From DATCMU01 sp036563245 (lineage in GTDB: Bacteria > Pseudomonadota > Alphaproteobacteria > Rhizobiales > Devosiaceae), in NCBI GenBank assembly GCA_036563245.1, contig DATCMU010000029.1, positions 62,001 to 126,000 of the forward strand: DNA of 64,000 bases, written 5' to 3'. Positions 18,482 to 27,565 of this stretch are shown piece after piece (the first letter of the stretch is position 1; each line of letters starts with the position of its first letter). The notes below the pieces were generated by a model that was not told where the DNA came from, did not search any database, and worked only from the letters and a program-made list of their open reading frames with translations. A program made the translations under genes and the position numbers.

Positions 18482-20698
18482 ATGTGGAAACGGCGCGTAG
18501 TCCCGGCGATCTTCGGCCTAGCGATTGTCGCGGCTCTCTTTAGTCTGCGGCTGGCGGATCCGTATCCCGTCCAGGCCATGCGGGACATCACGTTCGACAA
18601 TTTCCAGCGGTTGTCGCCCCGCCCCGATGGAGACTTCCCTGTTCGGGTCGTCGACGTGGACGAGGCCTCGCTCGCGCAGATCGGACAATGGCCCTGGCCG
18701 CGCAAGATACTTGCAGAGCTTGTGGACCGCCTGACGCAGATGGGCGCAGCCGTCATCGTTTTCGACATGCTGTTTCCCGAGCCGGACCGCATGTCGCCCA
18801 ATCGGATCATTTCGTCCCTGGACAGCGACGTGGCAGCTCGTGTGAAAGCTGCCGGCGGCGACGTCGAGGATTACGACAAGGTATTTGCCGCCGCGATCGC
18901 CCGGAGCAGGACGGTGCTTGGATTTGGCGTCACCCCCCAGCCCGGGCCTTTGCCGAACAAGGCGAAGTCCGGCTTCGCCATTGTCGGGCCGGACCCCACC
19001 CCCGCGGTACCCACGATGCCCGGAGCGGTGGTCTCCCTGCCCGAATTGATGGATGCGGCAACCGGAATGGGCAGCATCAGCCTGCAGCCCGGCGATTCCA
19101 TTGCGGTCGTCCGGCGCCTCCCCCTGTTGTGGACCGATGGAAAGCAGTTGTTTCCTTCCCTGGCGCTCGAAGCGCTCAGGGTGGCCATGGGCGTTTCCAC
19201 CACAGTTGTGTTCGGGGATGAAACGGGTCCGGGCTATGTGCAGTCGGTCCGGGTCGGCGACCTGGAAATCCCCACGACCCCCACGGGGGCACTGTGGCTG
19301 CATTACCGGCGCATGCCCGACAGCCTCTATGTTTCGGCCAAGGATATCCTCGGCCCCGACTTTGCCGCAAAGGCCGATTCCATTGCCGGCAATATCGTGT
19401 TCGTAGGGACATCTGCGACCGGCTTGCTCGATATCCGGGGCACGCCGCTTGGCATCAACGTGCCCGGGGTCTCGATTCACGTCCAGGCAATCGAGCAGAT
19501 CCTGTCCGGCGATTTTCTCAAACGCACCGACTGGATCGTGGCGCTCGAACTCTTGTTCTTCGTTGTCATCAGCATCTCGATCGTGTTCCTCATCCTCGCC
19601 TCCGGTCCCATGTTGTGTTTCGTGGTCGGCGCGGTGATGGCGGGAGCAATCGTTGCGGCTTCCTGGCTCGGCTATGTGAAATGGGGTCTGCTCATCGATC
19701 CCAGTTATTCACTGGTTGGCGGCTTCGTCGTCTATTCGGCCATGATCTTCTTCCAGTTCGTGATCACCGACGCTGACAAGCGGCGTATTCGCGGCGCTTT
19801 CGGGCACTACGTGGCCCCCGCGCTGCTCGCCCAGATCGAAAAGAGCGATCGCCTTTCGCTCGGTGGTGAAATGCGCGATCTTTCGATCATGTTCTCGGAC
19901 GTGCGCAACTTCACCACGATCAGCGAGAAGATGGAGCCGCATGCCCTGGTGACCATGCTCAATACCCTGTTCGGCAACCTTGGCGAACGCATCACCGAGC
20001 AATATGGCACCATCGACAAGTTCATCGGCGATGCCATCATGGCCTTCTGGAACGCGCCCATCGATGTGCCCGGCCATCCAAGGCGGGCGTGCCAGGCGGC
20101 GCTTGGCATGCGCGATACGCTGAGAAAGCTCAACGATGGTGACGCATTCCACCTAAAAGCCAACGGCAACCCCATGTCCGAGATCGCCATCGGCATCGGT
20201 ATCTCGACCGGAACCGCGCTGGTGGGTAACCTCGGGCTCGAAACGCGGTTCGACTATTCATGCGTCGGCGACACGGTCAATGTCGCGTCCCGGGTGGAGG
20301 GATCGTGCAAGACCGTCGGCTACGACATCGTCGTGGTTGAAGCCACGCGCAACCAGGCATCCGACTTCGCCTTCCTTGAGGCGGGCTCGATTTCCCTGAA
20401 GGGCAAAAGCGAACGCGAGCGAATCCATATTCTCGTCGGCGGACCCGAACTCGCCCAGAGCGAAGGCTTCAAGGCCCTCGAACTGGCTCACCGTGCCGCG
20501 ATTACCGAGCTTGCGGCAGGCGGCGATGCCGACAGCCAGATCGCGCGCTGCGAGGAACTCGCGGCGCCCATAGAGCCGCATCTTGCCCATTTCTATGAAA
20601 CGCTGCGCACCCGCCGCGCCGACTTTGTCGGGCAGCGTCCGCAAGAGGCCATTGCCGCCACGGGGGGCTTGGCGCCAATCCCCGAGCCGGCCAAATAG
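18482..20698 (+). CDS. CHASE2-domain adenylate cyclase (class III)
   Basis: A 738-residue membrane cyclase predicted to make cAMP in response to an extracytoplasmic signal. One N-terminal helix (about 7-24), a CHASE2 sensor domain (about 28-335, with VRVVDVDEASLAQIGQWPWP and VFVGTSATGLLDIRGTPLG), three transmembrane helices (about 352-430), then the catalytic domain (about 465-650). Metal aspartates are in IMFSDVRNFT and FIGDAIMAFW; DKFIGD carries the lysine and CVGDTVNVASRVEG the residues expected for adenylate rather than guanylate specificity, including the transition-state Asn and Arg. A C-terminal tail of about 60 residues follows. It lies directly after two FecR genes, whose products could be its periplasmic partners (inference). 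Confidence 0.92.
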   Translation: MWKRRVVPAIFGLAIVAALFSLRLADPYPVQAMRDITFDNFQRLSPRPDGDFPVRVVDVDEASLAQIGQWPWPRKILAELVDRLTQMGAAVIVFDMLFPEPDRMSPNRIISSLDSDVAARVKAAGGDVEDYDKVFAAAIARSRTVLGFGVTPQPGPLPNKAKSGFAIVGPDPTPAVPTMPGAVVSLPELMDAATGMGSISLQPGDSIAVVRRLPLLWTDGKQLFPSLALEALRVAMGVSTTVVFGDETGPGYVQSVRVGDLEIPTTPTGALWLHYRRMPDSLYVSAKDILGPDFAAKADSIAGNIVFVGTSATGLLDIRGTPLGINVPGVSIHVQAIEQILSGDFLKRTDWIVALELLFFVVISISIVFLILASGPMLCFVVGAVMAGAIVAASWLGYVKWGLLIDPSYSLVGGFVVYSAMIFFQFVITDADKRRIRGAFGHYVAPALLAQIEKSDRLSLGGEMRDLSIMFSDVRNFTTISEKMEPHALVTMLNTLFGNLGERITEQYGTIDKFIGDAIMAFWNAPIDVPGHPRRACQAALGMRDTLRKLNDGDAFHLKANGNPMSEIAIGIGISTGTALVGNLGLETRFDYSCVGDTVNVASRVEGSCKTVGYDIVVVEATRNQASDFAFLEAGSISLKGKSERERIHILVGGPELAQSEGFKALELAHRAAITELAAGGDADSQIARCEELAAPIEPHLAHFYETLRTRRADFVGQRPQEAIAATGGLAPIPEPAK

Positions 20699-20863
20699 CC
20701 GCAAGTCTCGCAACTCCGGCGCGCCGATCCAGATTTTTGCCCAGCTATACTTCCGTAGTGCTTGCGCTTTGCGGTTCAGCCGTTAGGTTTCCACCCGGTC
20801 AGAACGATCCGCAAGGTCGGCCGATGTCCAGGACCGGCCGCTGCAATCTGGAGAACATGAAAT

Positions 20864-21706
20864 ATGAAACTGTTGCGCTTCGGCCCGCCGGGTCAGGAAA
20901 AGCCGGGCCTGCTCGATGCCCAGGGAAAAATCCGCGATCTGTCCGGTCTTGTGGCCGACATCGGGGGGGAGGTCCTGACCCCTGCAGGAATCGAGCAACT
21001 GCGTGGCGCGGATCTCGATGGGCTGCCGGTTGTTTCCGGCTCGCCTCGCCTTGGTCCCTGCGTCGCGGGCACGGGCAAGTTCATCTGCATCGGGCTGAAC
21101 TATTCCGACCATGCCGCCGAAACCGGCGCCAAGGTGCCGCCCGAGCCAATCGTGTTCATGAAGGCGACTTCGGCCATCGTGGGGCCGAATGACGATGTCG
21201 CGATCCCGCGCGGTTCGGAAAAGACCGACTGGGAAGTCGAGCTTGGCGTGGTCATCGGCAAGCCGGCCAAATATGTCAGCGAGGCCGATGCCCTCGATCA
21301 CGTCGCCGGCTATTGCGTTGTCAACGACGTCTCGGAGCGCGCATTCCAGACCGAGCGCCACGGGCAGTGGACCAAGGGCAAGTCCTGCGACACTTTCGGC
21401 CCGATCGGTCCATGGCTGGTCACCGCCGATGAAGTCGCCGATCCGCAGAACCTTGCCCTGTGGCTTGAGGTCGATGGCCATCGCTACCAGGATGGCAGCA
21501 CCGCGACCATGGTCTATGGCGTACGCTACCTGGTGTCCTATCTCAGCCAGTTCATGACCTTGCAGCCCGGGGACATCATCTCCACCGGCACCCCGCCCGG
21601 CGTTGGCATGGGCCTCAAGCCGCCGAAATACCTCAAGCCGGGCCAGAAGATTCGCCTCGGTATCGAGGGGCTGGGCGAACAGACTCAGACAACTGTCGCC
21701 GACTGA
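20864..21706 (+). CDS. fumarylacetoacetate hydrolase (FAH) family protein
   Basis: A 280-residue cytoplasmic enzyme of the FAH superfamily, which cleaves or hydrates acyl-pyruvate type compounds with a divalent metal. The core shows FICIGLNYSDHAAETG, PEPIVFMKATSAIVGPNDD, DWEVELGVVIGK with the metal-binding acidic residues, and GDIISTGTPPGVGMG. It is closest in appearance to ureidoglycolate lyase / 2,4-diketo-3-deoxy-sugar-acid hydrolase members. It is not the larger fumarylacetoacetase of the homogentisate pathway. It stands alone on the + strand 165 bp after the cyclase gene and converges on the peptidase operon with a hairpin between. The substrate cannot be told from sequence. Confidence 0.88.
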   Translation: MKLLRFGPPGQEKPGLLDAQGKIRDLSGLVADIGGEVLTPAGIEQLRGADLDGLPVVSGSPRLGPCVAGTGKFICIGLNYSDHAAETGAKVPPEPIVFMKATSAIVGPNDDVAIPRGSEKTDWEVELGVVIGKPAKYVSEADALDHVAGYCVVNDVSERAFQTERHGQWTKGKSCDTFGPIGPWLVTADEVADPQNLALWLEVDGHRYQDGSTATMVYGVRYLVSYLSQFMTLQPGDIISTGTPPGVGMGLKPPKYLKPGQKIRLGIEGLGEQTQTTVAD

Positions 21707-21763
21707 CCGTCTCCGACCGACTGCCGCCACGGAGCGGCTGGCGTCGGTGTTGCCAAGCCAGGA

Positions 21764-21799
21764 AAAGGCCCGGCCTGCCGAAAAGGCGGTTGGGCCTTT
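21764..21799. terminator. hairpin between convergent genes
   Basis: An 8-bp stem AAAGGCCC/GGGCCTTT (21764-21771 and 21792-21799) lying between the FAH-family stop at 21706 and the peptidase stop at 21834. The stem has A-rich and T-rich ends, so it could act as a bidirectional terminator, though a long T run is absent. Confidence 0.5.
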
Positions 21800-21833
21800 C
21801 CTCGTGCGTGGATCGCGCAAGCCGCGAGGTGTC

Positions 21834-22832
21834 TCAACCGAAACGATCGTTCCAGGTGGGGAAGAGATCGCCCGGCGATGGCCGCGCCTCGTAGACCGCG
21901 CGTGCGATTGCCCGGGACAGGCAGACTGCGGCGGCGTGACCGATCTCAAGCATGTCGCGCACGGGGTCGCCGAGGTTCTTCTCGCCTGTCGCCAGGGCGA
22001 ACACCAGGTCTCCGTCGACAGGGGTGTGCGCGGGCACGATGGCCCGCCCCATGCCGTCATGCGCGGCAACGGCCATGCGGTGCGCCTGCGCCTTGTCGAG
22101 CCTGGCATCGGTGGCGACTATGGCGATCGTGGTGTTGGCGGCCGGACTCATCAGGTCGTGCTTGGTGCGCATGTCCGGCGCGCCGACTGCGTCGGGGCAG
22201 GGGCCACGACCGCCGAATTCCGCGTCGATCTCGAACGGGGCCGCCCAGAAATGCGCGCCGTCGCCAACCGTGACCTGCCCGGTCGGGTTCGCCGCCACCA
22301 GTGCGCCGACTGTAATGCCCCCCGGCAGGACAAGTGACGCCGATCCCAGTCCGCCCTTGAGGCCGGCGGTCGTCGCACCGGTCCCCGCGCCTGCGGTACC
22401 AATCGCAAAATCGGCATCGGCAGCATCAAGCGCGGCTATGCCGAGCGCCCGATAGGGATTGTCTGCCCAGTCCTTTTGTCCGCCATTGATCAGGTCGAAC
22501 AGGATTGCCCCCGGGACGATGGGGACGATGGCGTCGCCGACCCGGAAGCCGCGCCCCATAGCCCGCAGCCGGTCCGCAACCCCGGTAGCTGCGTCGAGCC
22601 CGAAGGCCGAGCCGCCCGAAAGCACGAGCGCATCGACCTCGGCGACCATCTTGTCGGGCGCGAGCAGGTCGGTTTCGCGCGTCCCCGGCGCGCCGCCCAT
22701 CACATGCACCGACGCCGTGAACGGGCGCGCTCCGACCAGCACCGTTGCACCGGATTTCAGGCGATGATCCTCGGCATTGCCGACCGCAAGGCCGGCGATA
22801 TCGGTGATCAGGTTGCGCGGGCCGGGCCTCAT
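21834..22832 (-). CDS. P1-family (DmpA-like) peptidase
   Basis: N-terminal-nucleophile peptidase of the L-aminopeptidase/D-esterase DmpA family, about 332 residues. It contains TDIAGLAVGNAED, TVLVGARPFTASVHVMGGAPG, LSGGSAFGLDAATGV, GTGATTAGLKGGLG, and AANTTIAIVATDA, the region of the self-processing nucleophile. Such enzymes release N-terminal residues from amides or short peptides, sometimes beta- or D-residues. The ATG at 22832 matches the conserved family start (MRPGPRNLITDIAGL); an earlier in-frame ATG at 22883 would overlap the SDR gene and add an atypical leader. Last gene of the leftward peptide-uptake operon, 31 bp after the SDR. Confidence 0.88.
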   Translation of the reverse strand: MRPGPRNLITDIAGLAVGNAEDHRLKSGATVLVGARPFTASVHVMGGAPGTRETDLLAPDKMVAEVDALVLSGGSAFGLDAATGVADRLRAMGRGFRVGDAIVPIVPGAILFDLINGGQKDWADNPYRALGIAALDAADADFAIGTAGAGTGATTAGLKGGLGSASLVLPGGITVGALVAANPTGQVTVGDGAHFWAAPFEIDAEFGGRGPCPDAVGAPDMRTKHDLMSPAANTTIAIVATDARLDKAQAHRMAVAAHDGMGRAIVPAHTPVDGDLVFALATGEKNLGDPVRDMLEIGHAAAVCLSRAIARAVYEARPSPGDLFPTWNDRFG

Positions 22833-22863
22833 CGTGCGCTGGTCCGGGCTTGCCGCCGCGTAG

Positions 22864-23613
22864 TCACAGGCATCTCCCGCCATCCACGTTCAGCGCCACG
22901 CCGGTAATCATGCTGGCCTCGTCCGAACACAGGAAGCATGCCGCATTTCCCATGTCCTCGGGTGTCGAAAAACGGCCTATGGGGATGGTTGAGAGGAATT
23001 TCTCCTGCATTTCCGGCGTTTCCTCGCCGCCCATGAAGCTGGCGAGCAGCGGCGTCTTCCCCGCCACGGGGTTGATGGCGTTGACCCGCACGCCCTTCGG
23101 CGCCAGTTCGATCGCCATGGCGCGCGTCGCCGTGATCATCCAGCCCTTTGAGGCATTGTACCACGCAAGATTGGGTCTCGGGCTGACCCCGCCGGTCGAG
23201 GCGACGTTGAGGATGGCGCCTTGTCCGCGGGCCTTCATGCCCGGCACGACGTATCGCGCCGTCAGATAGACCGACTTCATGTTGACCGAAACGACCCGGT
23301 CGAAATCGGCTTCCGGGATTTCGTCAAGCGGCGCCGGCATGTGGGTGACGCCCGCATTGTTGACGAGGATATCGACATGGCCGAAGGCATCGATGGCAGC
23401 CTTCGCCATCGCCTCGACGCTATCGGGCCGTGCCAGGTCGACCTTGAAGGCCAACGCGCAGTCGCCCCATTCCCTGGCCAGGGCCTCCGCCGCGTCAGCG
23501 TTGATATCGGCGATCATCACCCGCGCATCCTCGGCGAGAAACTTCCTGGCAATACCTGCCCCGAAACCCGAGGCGGCGCCGGTCACGATTGCCGTTTTGC
23601 CGGTCAGACGCAT
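22864..23613 (-). CDS. short-chain dehydrogenase/reductase
   Basis: A 249-residue classical SDR: cofactor loop TGAASGFGAG, acidic MIADINADAAEA (suggesting NAD rather than NADP), NNAGVTH, catalytic YNASK with a preceding serine in NVASTGG, and a C-terminal GVALNVDGGRCL. The ATG at 23613 has GGGAGG about 5 bases before it. It follows the aldehyde dehydrogenase gene by 10 bp. In this operon it most likely oxidises an alcohol produced from the imported compound; the direction and substrate are not known. Confidence 0.9.
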   Translation of the reverse strand: MRLTGKTAIVTGAASGFGAGIARKFLAEDARVMIADINADAAEALAREWGDCALAFKVDLARPDSVEAMAKAAIDAFGHVDILVNNAGVTHMPAPLDEIPEADFDRVVSVNMKSVYLTARYVVPGMKARGQGAILNVASTGGVSPRPNLAWYNASKGWMITATRAMAIELAPKGVRVNAINPVAGKTPLLASFMGGEETPEMQEKFLSTIPIGRFSTPEDMGNAACFLCSDEASMITGVALNVDGGRCL

Positions 23614-23623
23614 CAAATCCTCC

Positions 23624-25084
23624 CTATCCGTGAAATGCCGCGACGGTCTTGACCGCCGAGAAACCGTAGAGGGCCTCCATGCCCTTTTCGCGCCCGTGCC
23701 CGGAGCGGCCGGTGCCGCCGAACGGCAGTTCGACCCCGCCGCCTGCACCATAATTGTTGATGAACACCTGCCCGGACCGGATCGCCCGTGCGGTGCGCAT
23801 CTGGCGTGCGCCATCCCGCGTCCACACTCCGGCGACAAGGCCGTAGTCGGTGCCGTTGGCAATGGCGATGGCCTCGTCCTCGTCGGCGAACGGGATCAGC
23901 ACCTGGACCGGTCCGAAGATTTCATCCTGCGCCAGCCTGTTGTCCGGATCGGTTCCGGCAACCAGGGTGGGGCGCACGTAATGCCCGGCTTCGGGCGCGC
24001 CGTCGGCGATTTCCCCGCGCGCGACCACGGCCATCCGGTCATCGGTGAGGGCGAGAAAGCCCTCGACGATCTCCTTCTGCCGCGCCGAAATCAGCGGCCC
24101 AAGATCCATGTCGTCCATCGCGGGCCCGACCCGAAGCGCGTCGTAGCGGCGCCCCATCATGTCCAGGACCTGATCGTAGACCCCGTGTTGCACGAGGATG
24201 CGCGAGGCGGCCGAGCAGGTCTGCCCCGCGTTCTGCAGGCCCGCATTCACCAGGAACGGCAAGGCGCGTTCGAGATCGGCGTCGTCGAACACGATCTGCG
24301 GCGACTTGCCCCCGAGTTCGAGCGTCACCGGCACGACATTGCGCGCCGCTGCCGCCTGCACCAGCATGCCCACGGCCACCGATCCGGTGAACGAGATGTG
24401 GTTGATCCCCTTGTGGGCCGTCAGCGCCGCCCCGGCCTCTTCGCCAAGTCCCGGCACGACGTTGAGCGCCCCGGCCGGCAGGCCGGCTTCCTCGGCGATC
24501 CGGGCGAAGGCCAGCGCGGTCAGCGAGGCTTCCTCGGCCGGTTTGAGCACTGCGGCATTGCCCATGGCCAGTGCCGCCCCCACCGAGCGGCCGATGATCT
24601 GCATGGGATAGTTCCAGGGAATGATGTGGCCGGTCACCCCGTGCGGTTCACGCAGGGTGTAAACGGTGTAGCCGTCGAGATAGGGAATGGTTTCGCCATG
24701 CACCTTGTCGGCGGCGCCGCCGTAGAATTCCATGTAGCGTGCAAGCGCCACGGCGTCGGCGCGGGCCTGCTTGAGCGGCTTGCCCACGTCAAGCGCCTCC
24801 ATCTGCGCCAGCGTATCCACCCGCTCGAGCACCTTCTGGCCGATGCGGGTCAGGATGCGCCCGCGCTCGGTCGCGCTCAGCCGGCCCCATTCGCCGTTGC
24901 GCGCCATGCGGGCCGCCGCGACCGCCGCGTCCACATCGGCTGCGCCGGAGCGCGCGATCGCCCCGATTTCTTCGCCGGTGGACGGATTTTCGACAGGCAG
25001 TGTTTCCCCGCCGTCGGCGTCCTGCCATCGTCCCCCGATCAGGCACTTTGCGGTTTCAAACCATGCGCCAACGATATCAGTCAT
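23624..25084 (-). CDS. NAD(P)-dependent aldehyde dehydrogenase
   Basis: A 486-residue ALDH. The Rossmann region has GHIIPWNYPMQIIGRSVGAAL and ISFTGSVAVGM; the general base is in LELGGKSPQIVF, the catalytic cysteine in NAGQTCSAASRI, and the C-terminal EIFGPVQVLIPF is standard. It resembles betaine-aldehyde and gamma-amino-aldehyde dehydrogenases, but specificity is open. The start overlaps the end of the fused ATPase gene by 8 bp, and the SDR follows 10 bp later, placing it firmly in the peptide-transport operon. Confidence 0.93.
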   Translation of the reverse strand: MTDIVGAWFETAKCLIGGRWQDADGGETLPVENPSTGEEIGAIARSGAADVDAAVAAARMARNGEWGRLSATERGRILTRIGQKVLERVDTLAQMEALDVGKPLKQARADAVALARYMEFYGGAADKVHGETIPYLDGYTVYTLREPHGVTGHIIPWNYPMQIIGRSVGAALAMGNAAVLKPAEEASLTALAFARIAEEAGLPAGALNVVPGLGEEAGAALTAHKGINHISFTGSVAVGMLVQAAAARNVVPVTLELGGKSPQIVFDDADLERALPFLVNAGLQNAGQTCSAASRILVQHGVYDQVLDMMGRRYDALRVGPAMDDMDLGPLISARQKEIVEGFLALTDDRMAVVARGEIADGAPEAGHYVRPTLVAGTDPDNRLAQDEIFGPVQVLIPFADEDEAIAIANGTDYGLVAGVWTRDGARQMRTARAIRSGQVFINNYGAGGGVELPFGGTGRSGHGREKGMEALYGFSAVKTVAAFHG

Positions 25085-26696
25085 TGTCGGAACTCCTTTC
25101 CCGCCGCGCCGAAAGGGCCGTCGAAAGCATCGGCGTCGCCGCGATCAACTCCCGGGTATAGGGATGCTGCGGATTGTTGAACACATCGTCCGTGGGGCCA
25201 GTTTCCACGATCTTTCCCGCCTTCATCACCATCACGCGGTCGGTGATCGAACGCACGACCGACAGATCGTGCGAGATGAACAGGTAGGATATGCCGAGCC
25301 GGTCCGAGAGGTCGGCCAGAAGGTCGAGGATCTGCGCCCGGATCGAGACATCGAGCGCCGACACAGCTTCGTCCAGCACGATCAGTTCGGGGCGGGTAAT
25401 CAGCGCCCGGGCAATGGCGATGCGCTGGCGCTGCCCACCGGAGAACTCGTGGATGTATTTATGAGCGTCCTCGGCCTTCAGCCCAACCTCCTCCAGCGCT
25501 TCAATCACCCGGGCCGCGGCATCCACGGGCTTGCGCTGCATGAGGTGGAAGGGTTCGGCGACCAGGCGGGCCACCGTCCAGCGCGGATTGAAACTGCCGA
25601 ACGGATCCTGGAAAACGACCTGGATGCCGGCGCGCAGGGCATTGGGCATGTGGGGGCCCGCGGTCTTGCCGAACAGCCTGATCTCGCCCCCCTGCAATTC
25701 CTCAAGAGCGAGGATGGCCCGGCTCAGGGTTGATTTTCCGCAACCGCTCTCGCCCACGAGCCCCACGTTCTCGCCCGGCCGGATCGCAAGGCTCACCCCA
25801 TCCACCGCGCGCACCGCCGGTGGCCGATGCCAGAGCGTTCGACCGCGCGGCGGATAGATGCGCACGGCATCCCGCACATCGAGTATGGGGTCCATCTGGC
25901 GTTCCGGCTCGGGCGGGCGATGGCGCAAGGGCTGGTGCACCGATGCGGCAAACAGCGAACGGGTATAGGGGTGCCGCATGGTCTCGAATACGTCGAGCGT
26001 TGGCCCGGATTCAACGATTTCGCCCTGCCGCATGATGGCGATCCGGTCCGCGAGCCCCGCGACCACGGCCAGGTCGTGCGTGATCAGGATCATGCCCATC
26101 CCGTCTTCGCGCACCAGACCCTGCAGGAGCTTCAGGATCTGCGCCTGGGTCGTCACGTCGAGCGCCGTGGTCGGCTCGTCCGCGATAAGCAGCTTGGGCC
26201 GCAGCGCGATCGCCATGGCGATCACCACCCGCTGCCTTTGTCCGCCCGAGAGTTCGTGGGGGTAGCGCGACAGCGGGAAACGGTCGGCGGGAAGGCCGAC
26301 GCGCTCAAGCGTCCTGCGGGCAATTTCCATTGCCTCCCGCCGACCCGTCCGCGTATGCACCAGGACGGTTTCCGCGACCTGGTCGCCTATGGTCTTGACC
26401 GGATTGAGCGCGGTCATCGGTTCCTGGAAAACCATGCCGATTTCGCGTCCCCTGATGCCGCACATCTGCCGTTCGCCGCATGCCGCCAGGTCGTTGCCCA
26501 TCAGCCGGATCGCGCCACCAAGCCGGGCGCCCTCGGGCAACAGACGCATGATGGAAAGCGCGGTCATCGACTTGCCCGAACCCGATTCACCGATCACGCC
26601 GAGGATTTCGCCGGGACTGACCGAAAGGTCGATCTCGTGCAGGATCGGGGTGCCGCCGATGTCGAGCGTCAGCTTTTCCATCGTGAGAAGGCTCAT
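25077..26696 (-). CDS. peptide ABC transporter, fused double ATP-binding subunit (DppD-DppF type)
   Basis: A 539-residue protein with two complete ABC ATPase domains, combining in one chain what DppD and DppF do as separate proteins. Domain 1 (about 1-255): Walker A GESGSGKS, signature LSGGQRQRV, Walker B LLIADEPT. Domain 2 (about 270-525): GESGCGKS, FSGGQRQRI, LIVLDEAVSALD, with the oligopeptide-type tail ending near TPMLSTALSARRE. It energises uptake through the two adjoining permeases. The start overlaps the dppC-like stop (ATGA). Confidence 0.95.
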   Translation of the reverse strand: MSLLTMEKLTLDIGGTPILHEIDLSVSPGEILGVIGESGSGKSMTALSIMRLLPEGARLGGAIRLMGNDLAACGERQMCGIRGREIGMVFQEPMTALNPVKTIGDQVAETVLVHTRTGRREAMEIARRTLERVGLPADRFPLSRYPHELSGGQRQRVVIAMAIALRPKLLIADEPTTALDVTTQAQILKLLQGLVREDGMGMILITHDLAVVAGLADRIAIMRQGEIVESGPTLDVFETMRHPYTRSLFAASVHQPLRHRPPEPERQMDPILDVRDAVRIYPPRGRTLWHRPPAVRAVDGVSLAIRPGENVGLVGESGCGKSTLSRAILALEELQGGEIRLFGKTAGPHMPNALRAGIQVVFQDPFGSFNPRWTVARLVAEPFHLMQRKPVDAAARVIEALEEVGLKAEDAHKYIHEFSGGQRQRIAIARALITRPELIVLDEAVSALDVSIRAQILDLLADLSDRLGISYLFISHDLSVVRSITDRVMVMKAGKIVETGPTDDVFNNPQHPYTRELIAATPMLSTALSARRERSSDND

Positions 26697-27565
26697 CGGC
26701 GCCCCCGCTGCAGACGGGGATCGAACACGTCCCGCAACCCGTCGCCCATCAGGTTCAGTCCAAGGACCGTCAGCACGATGGCAAGGCCGGGCACGATGGC
26801 CACATGCGGCGCAAGCGCGATCAGGGTCTGGGAATCGGCCAGCATCTTGCCCCAGCTCGGGGTGGGCGGCTGCGCTCCCAGCCCCACATAGGCGAGGGCC
26901 GCTTCGGCAAGGATGCCCAGCGAGAACTGGATCGTGGTCTGCACGATCAGCGTGTTGAGAATGTTGGGCAGGATGTGCTCGACCGATATCCGCGCCTTGC
27001 CCTTGCCGCTCACGCGCGCCGCGAGAATGAACTCCCGTTGCCAGATGCTGAGGGCCGCGCCCCTTGAAAGGCGGGCGAAGACGGGGATGTTGAAGATGCC
27101 GATGGCGATGATGGCGTTGACGGCGCCCGGACCGAATACCGCCGTGATGAGAATGGCGATCAGCAGGGCGGGAAAGGCGAAGACAAGATCGTTGGCCCGC
27201 ATCACGATTTCATCGGCAAGGCTGCCCCGCCGCGCCGCCGCGAACAGTCCGAGCGGCACGCCAGCCAGCACGCCGACGCCAACCGCGATCAGGGCCACCG
27301 CCAGCGAGGTTCGCGCGCCCACCATGATCATCGACATCACGTCGCGCCCGAACATGTCGGTGCCCAGCCAGTGATCCGACGAGAAACCCTTGAGCTTGTT
27401 CGGAATATCGAGCGAGGCGTAGCTGTGTGGTGTCCAGACGAACGATATGAGCGCCATGGCCACGAAAACCCCGGTGATCAGGCTGCCCAGCATGAGGCTG
27501 CGCGAACCCAGCACCGCCCGCCGGAGGCTGCGCGCCTTGGTGGGGTGGGGCGCGGGCATGCTCAT
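26693..27565 (-). CDS. peptide ABC transporter permease (DppC type)
   Basis: A 290-residue inner-membrane permease with about six helices and the EAA loop typical of the family (EFILAARVSGKGKARISVEH). The N-terminal motif DHWLGTDMFGRDVMSMIMVG is the DppC/OppC hallmark. It ends GDGLRDVFDPRLQRGRR. Two in-frame ATGs are possible (27565 and 27559); the first overlaps the stop of the DppB-type gene (ATGA) and is preferred. The large in-frame extension further upstream is the DppB gene read in another frame. Confidence 0.94.
   Translation of the reverse strand: MSMPAPHPTKARSLRRAVLGSRSLMLGSLITGVFVAMALISFVWTPHSYASLDIPNKLKGFSSDHWLGTDMFGRDVMSMIMVGARTSLAVALIAVGVGVLAGVPLGLFAAARRGSLADEIVMRANDLVFAFPALLIAILITAVFGPGAVNAIIAIGIFNIPVFARLSRGAALSIWQREFILAARVSGKGKARISVEHILPNILNTLIVQTTIQFSLGILAEAALAYVGLGAQPPTPSWGKMLADSQTLIALAPHVAIVPGLAIVLTVLGLNLMGDGLRDVFDPRLQRGRR

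Noticed and set aside
20864..21706. Fumarylacetoacetase of the homogentisate pathway
   Set aside because: The protein is only 280 residues with the layout of the small FAH-superfamily hydrolases; true fumarylacetoacetase is about 420 residues, and hmgA is 20 kb away.
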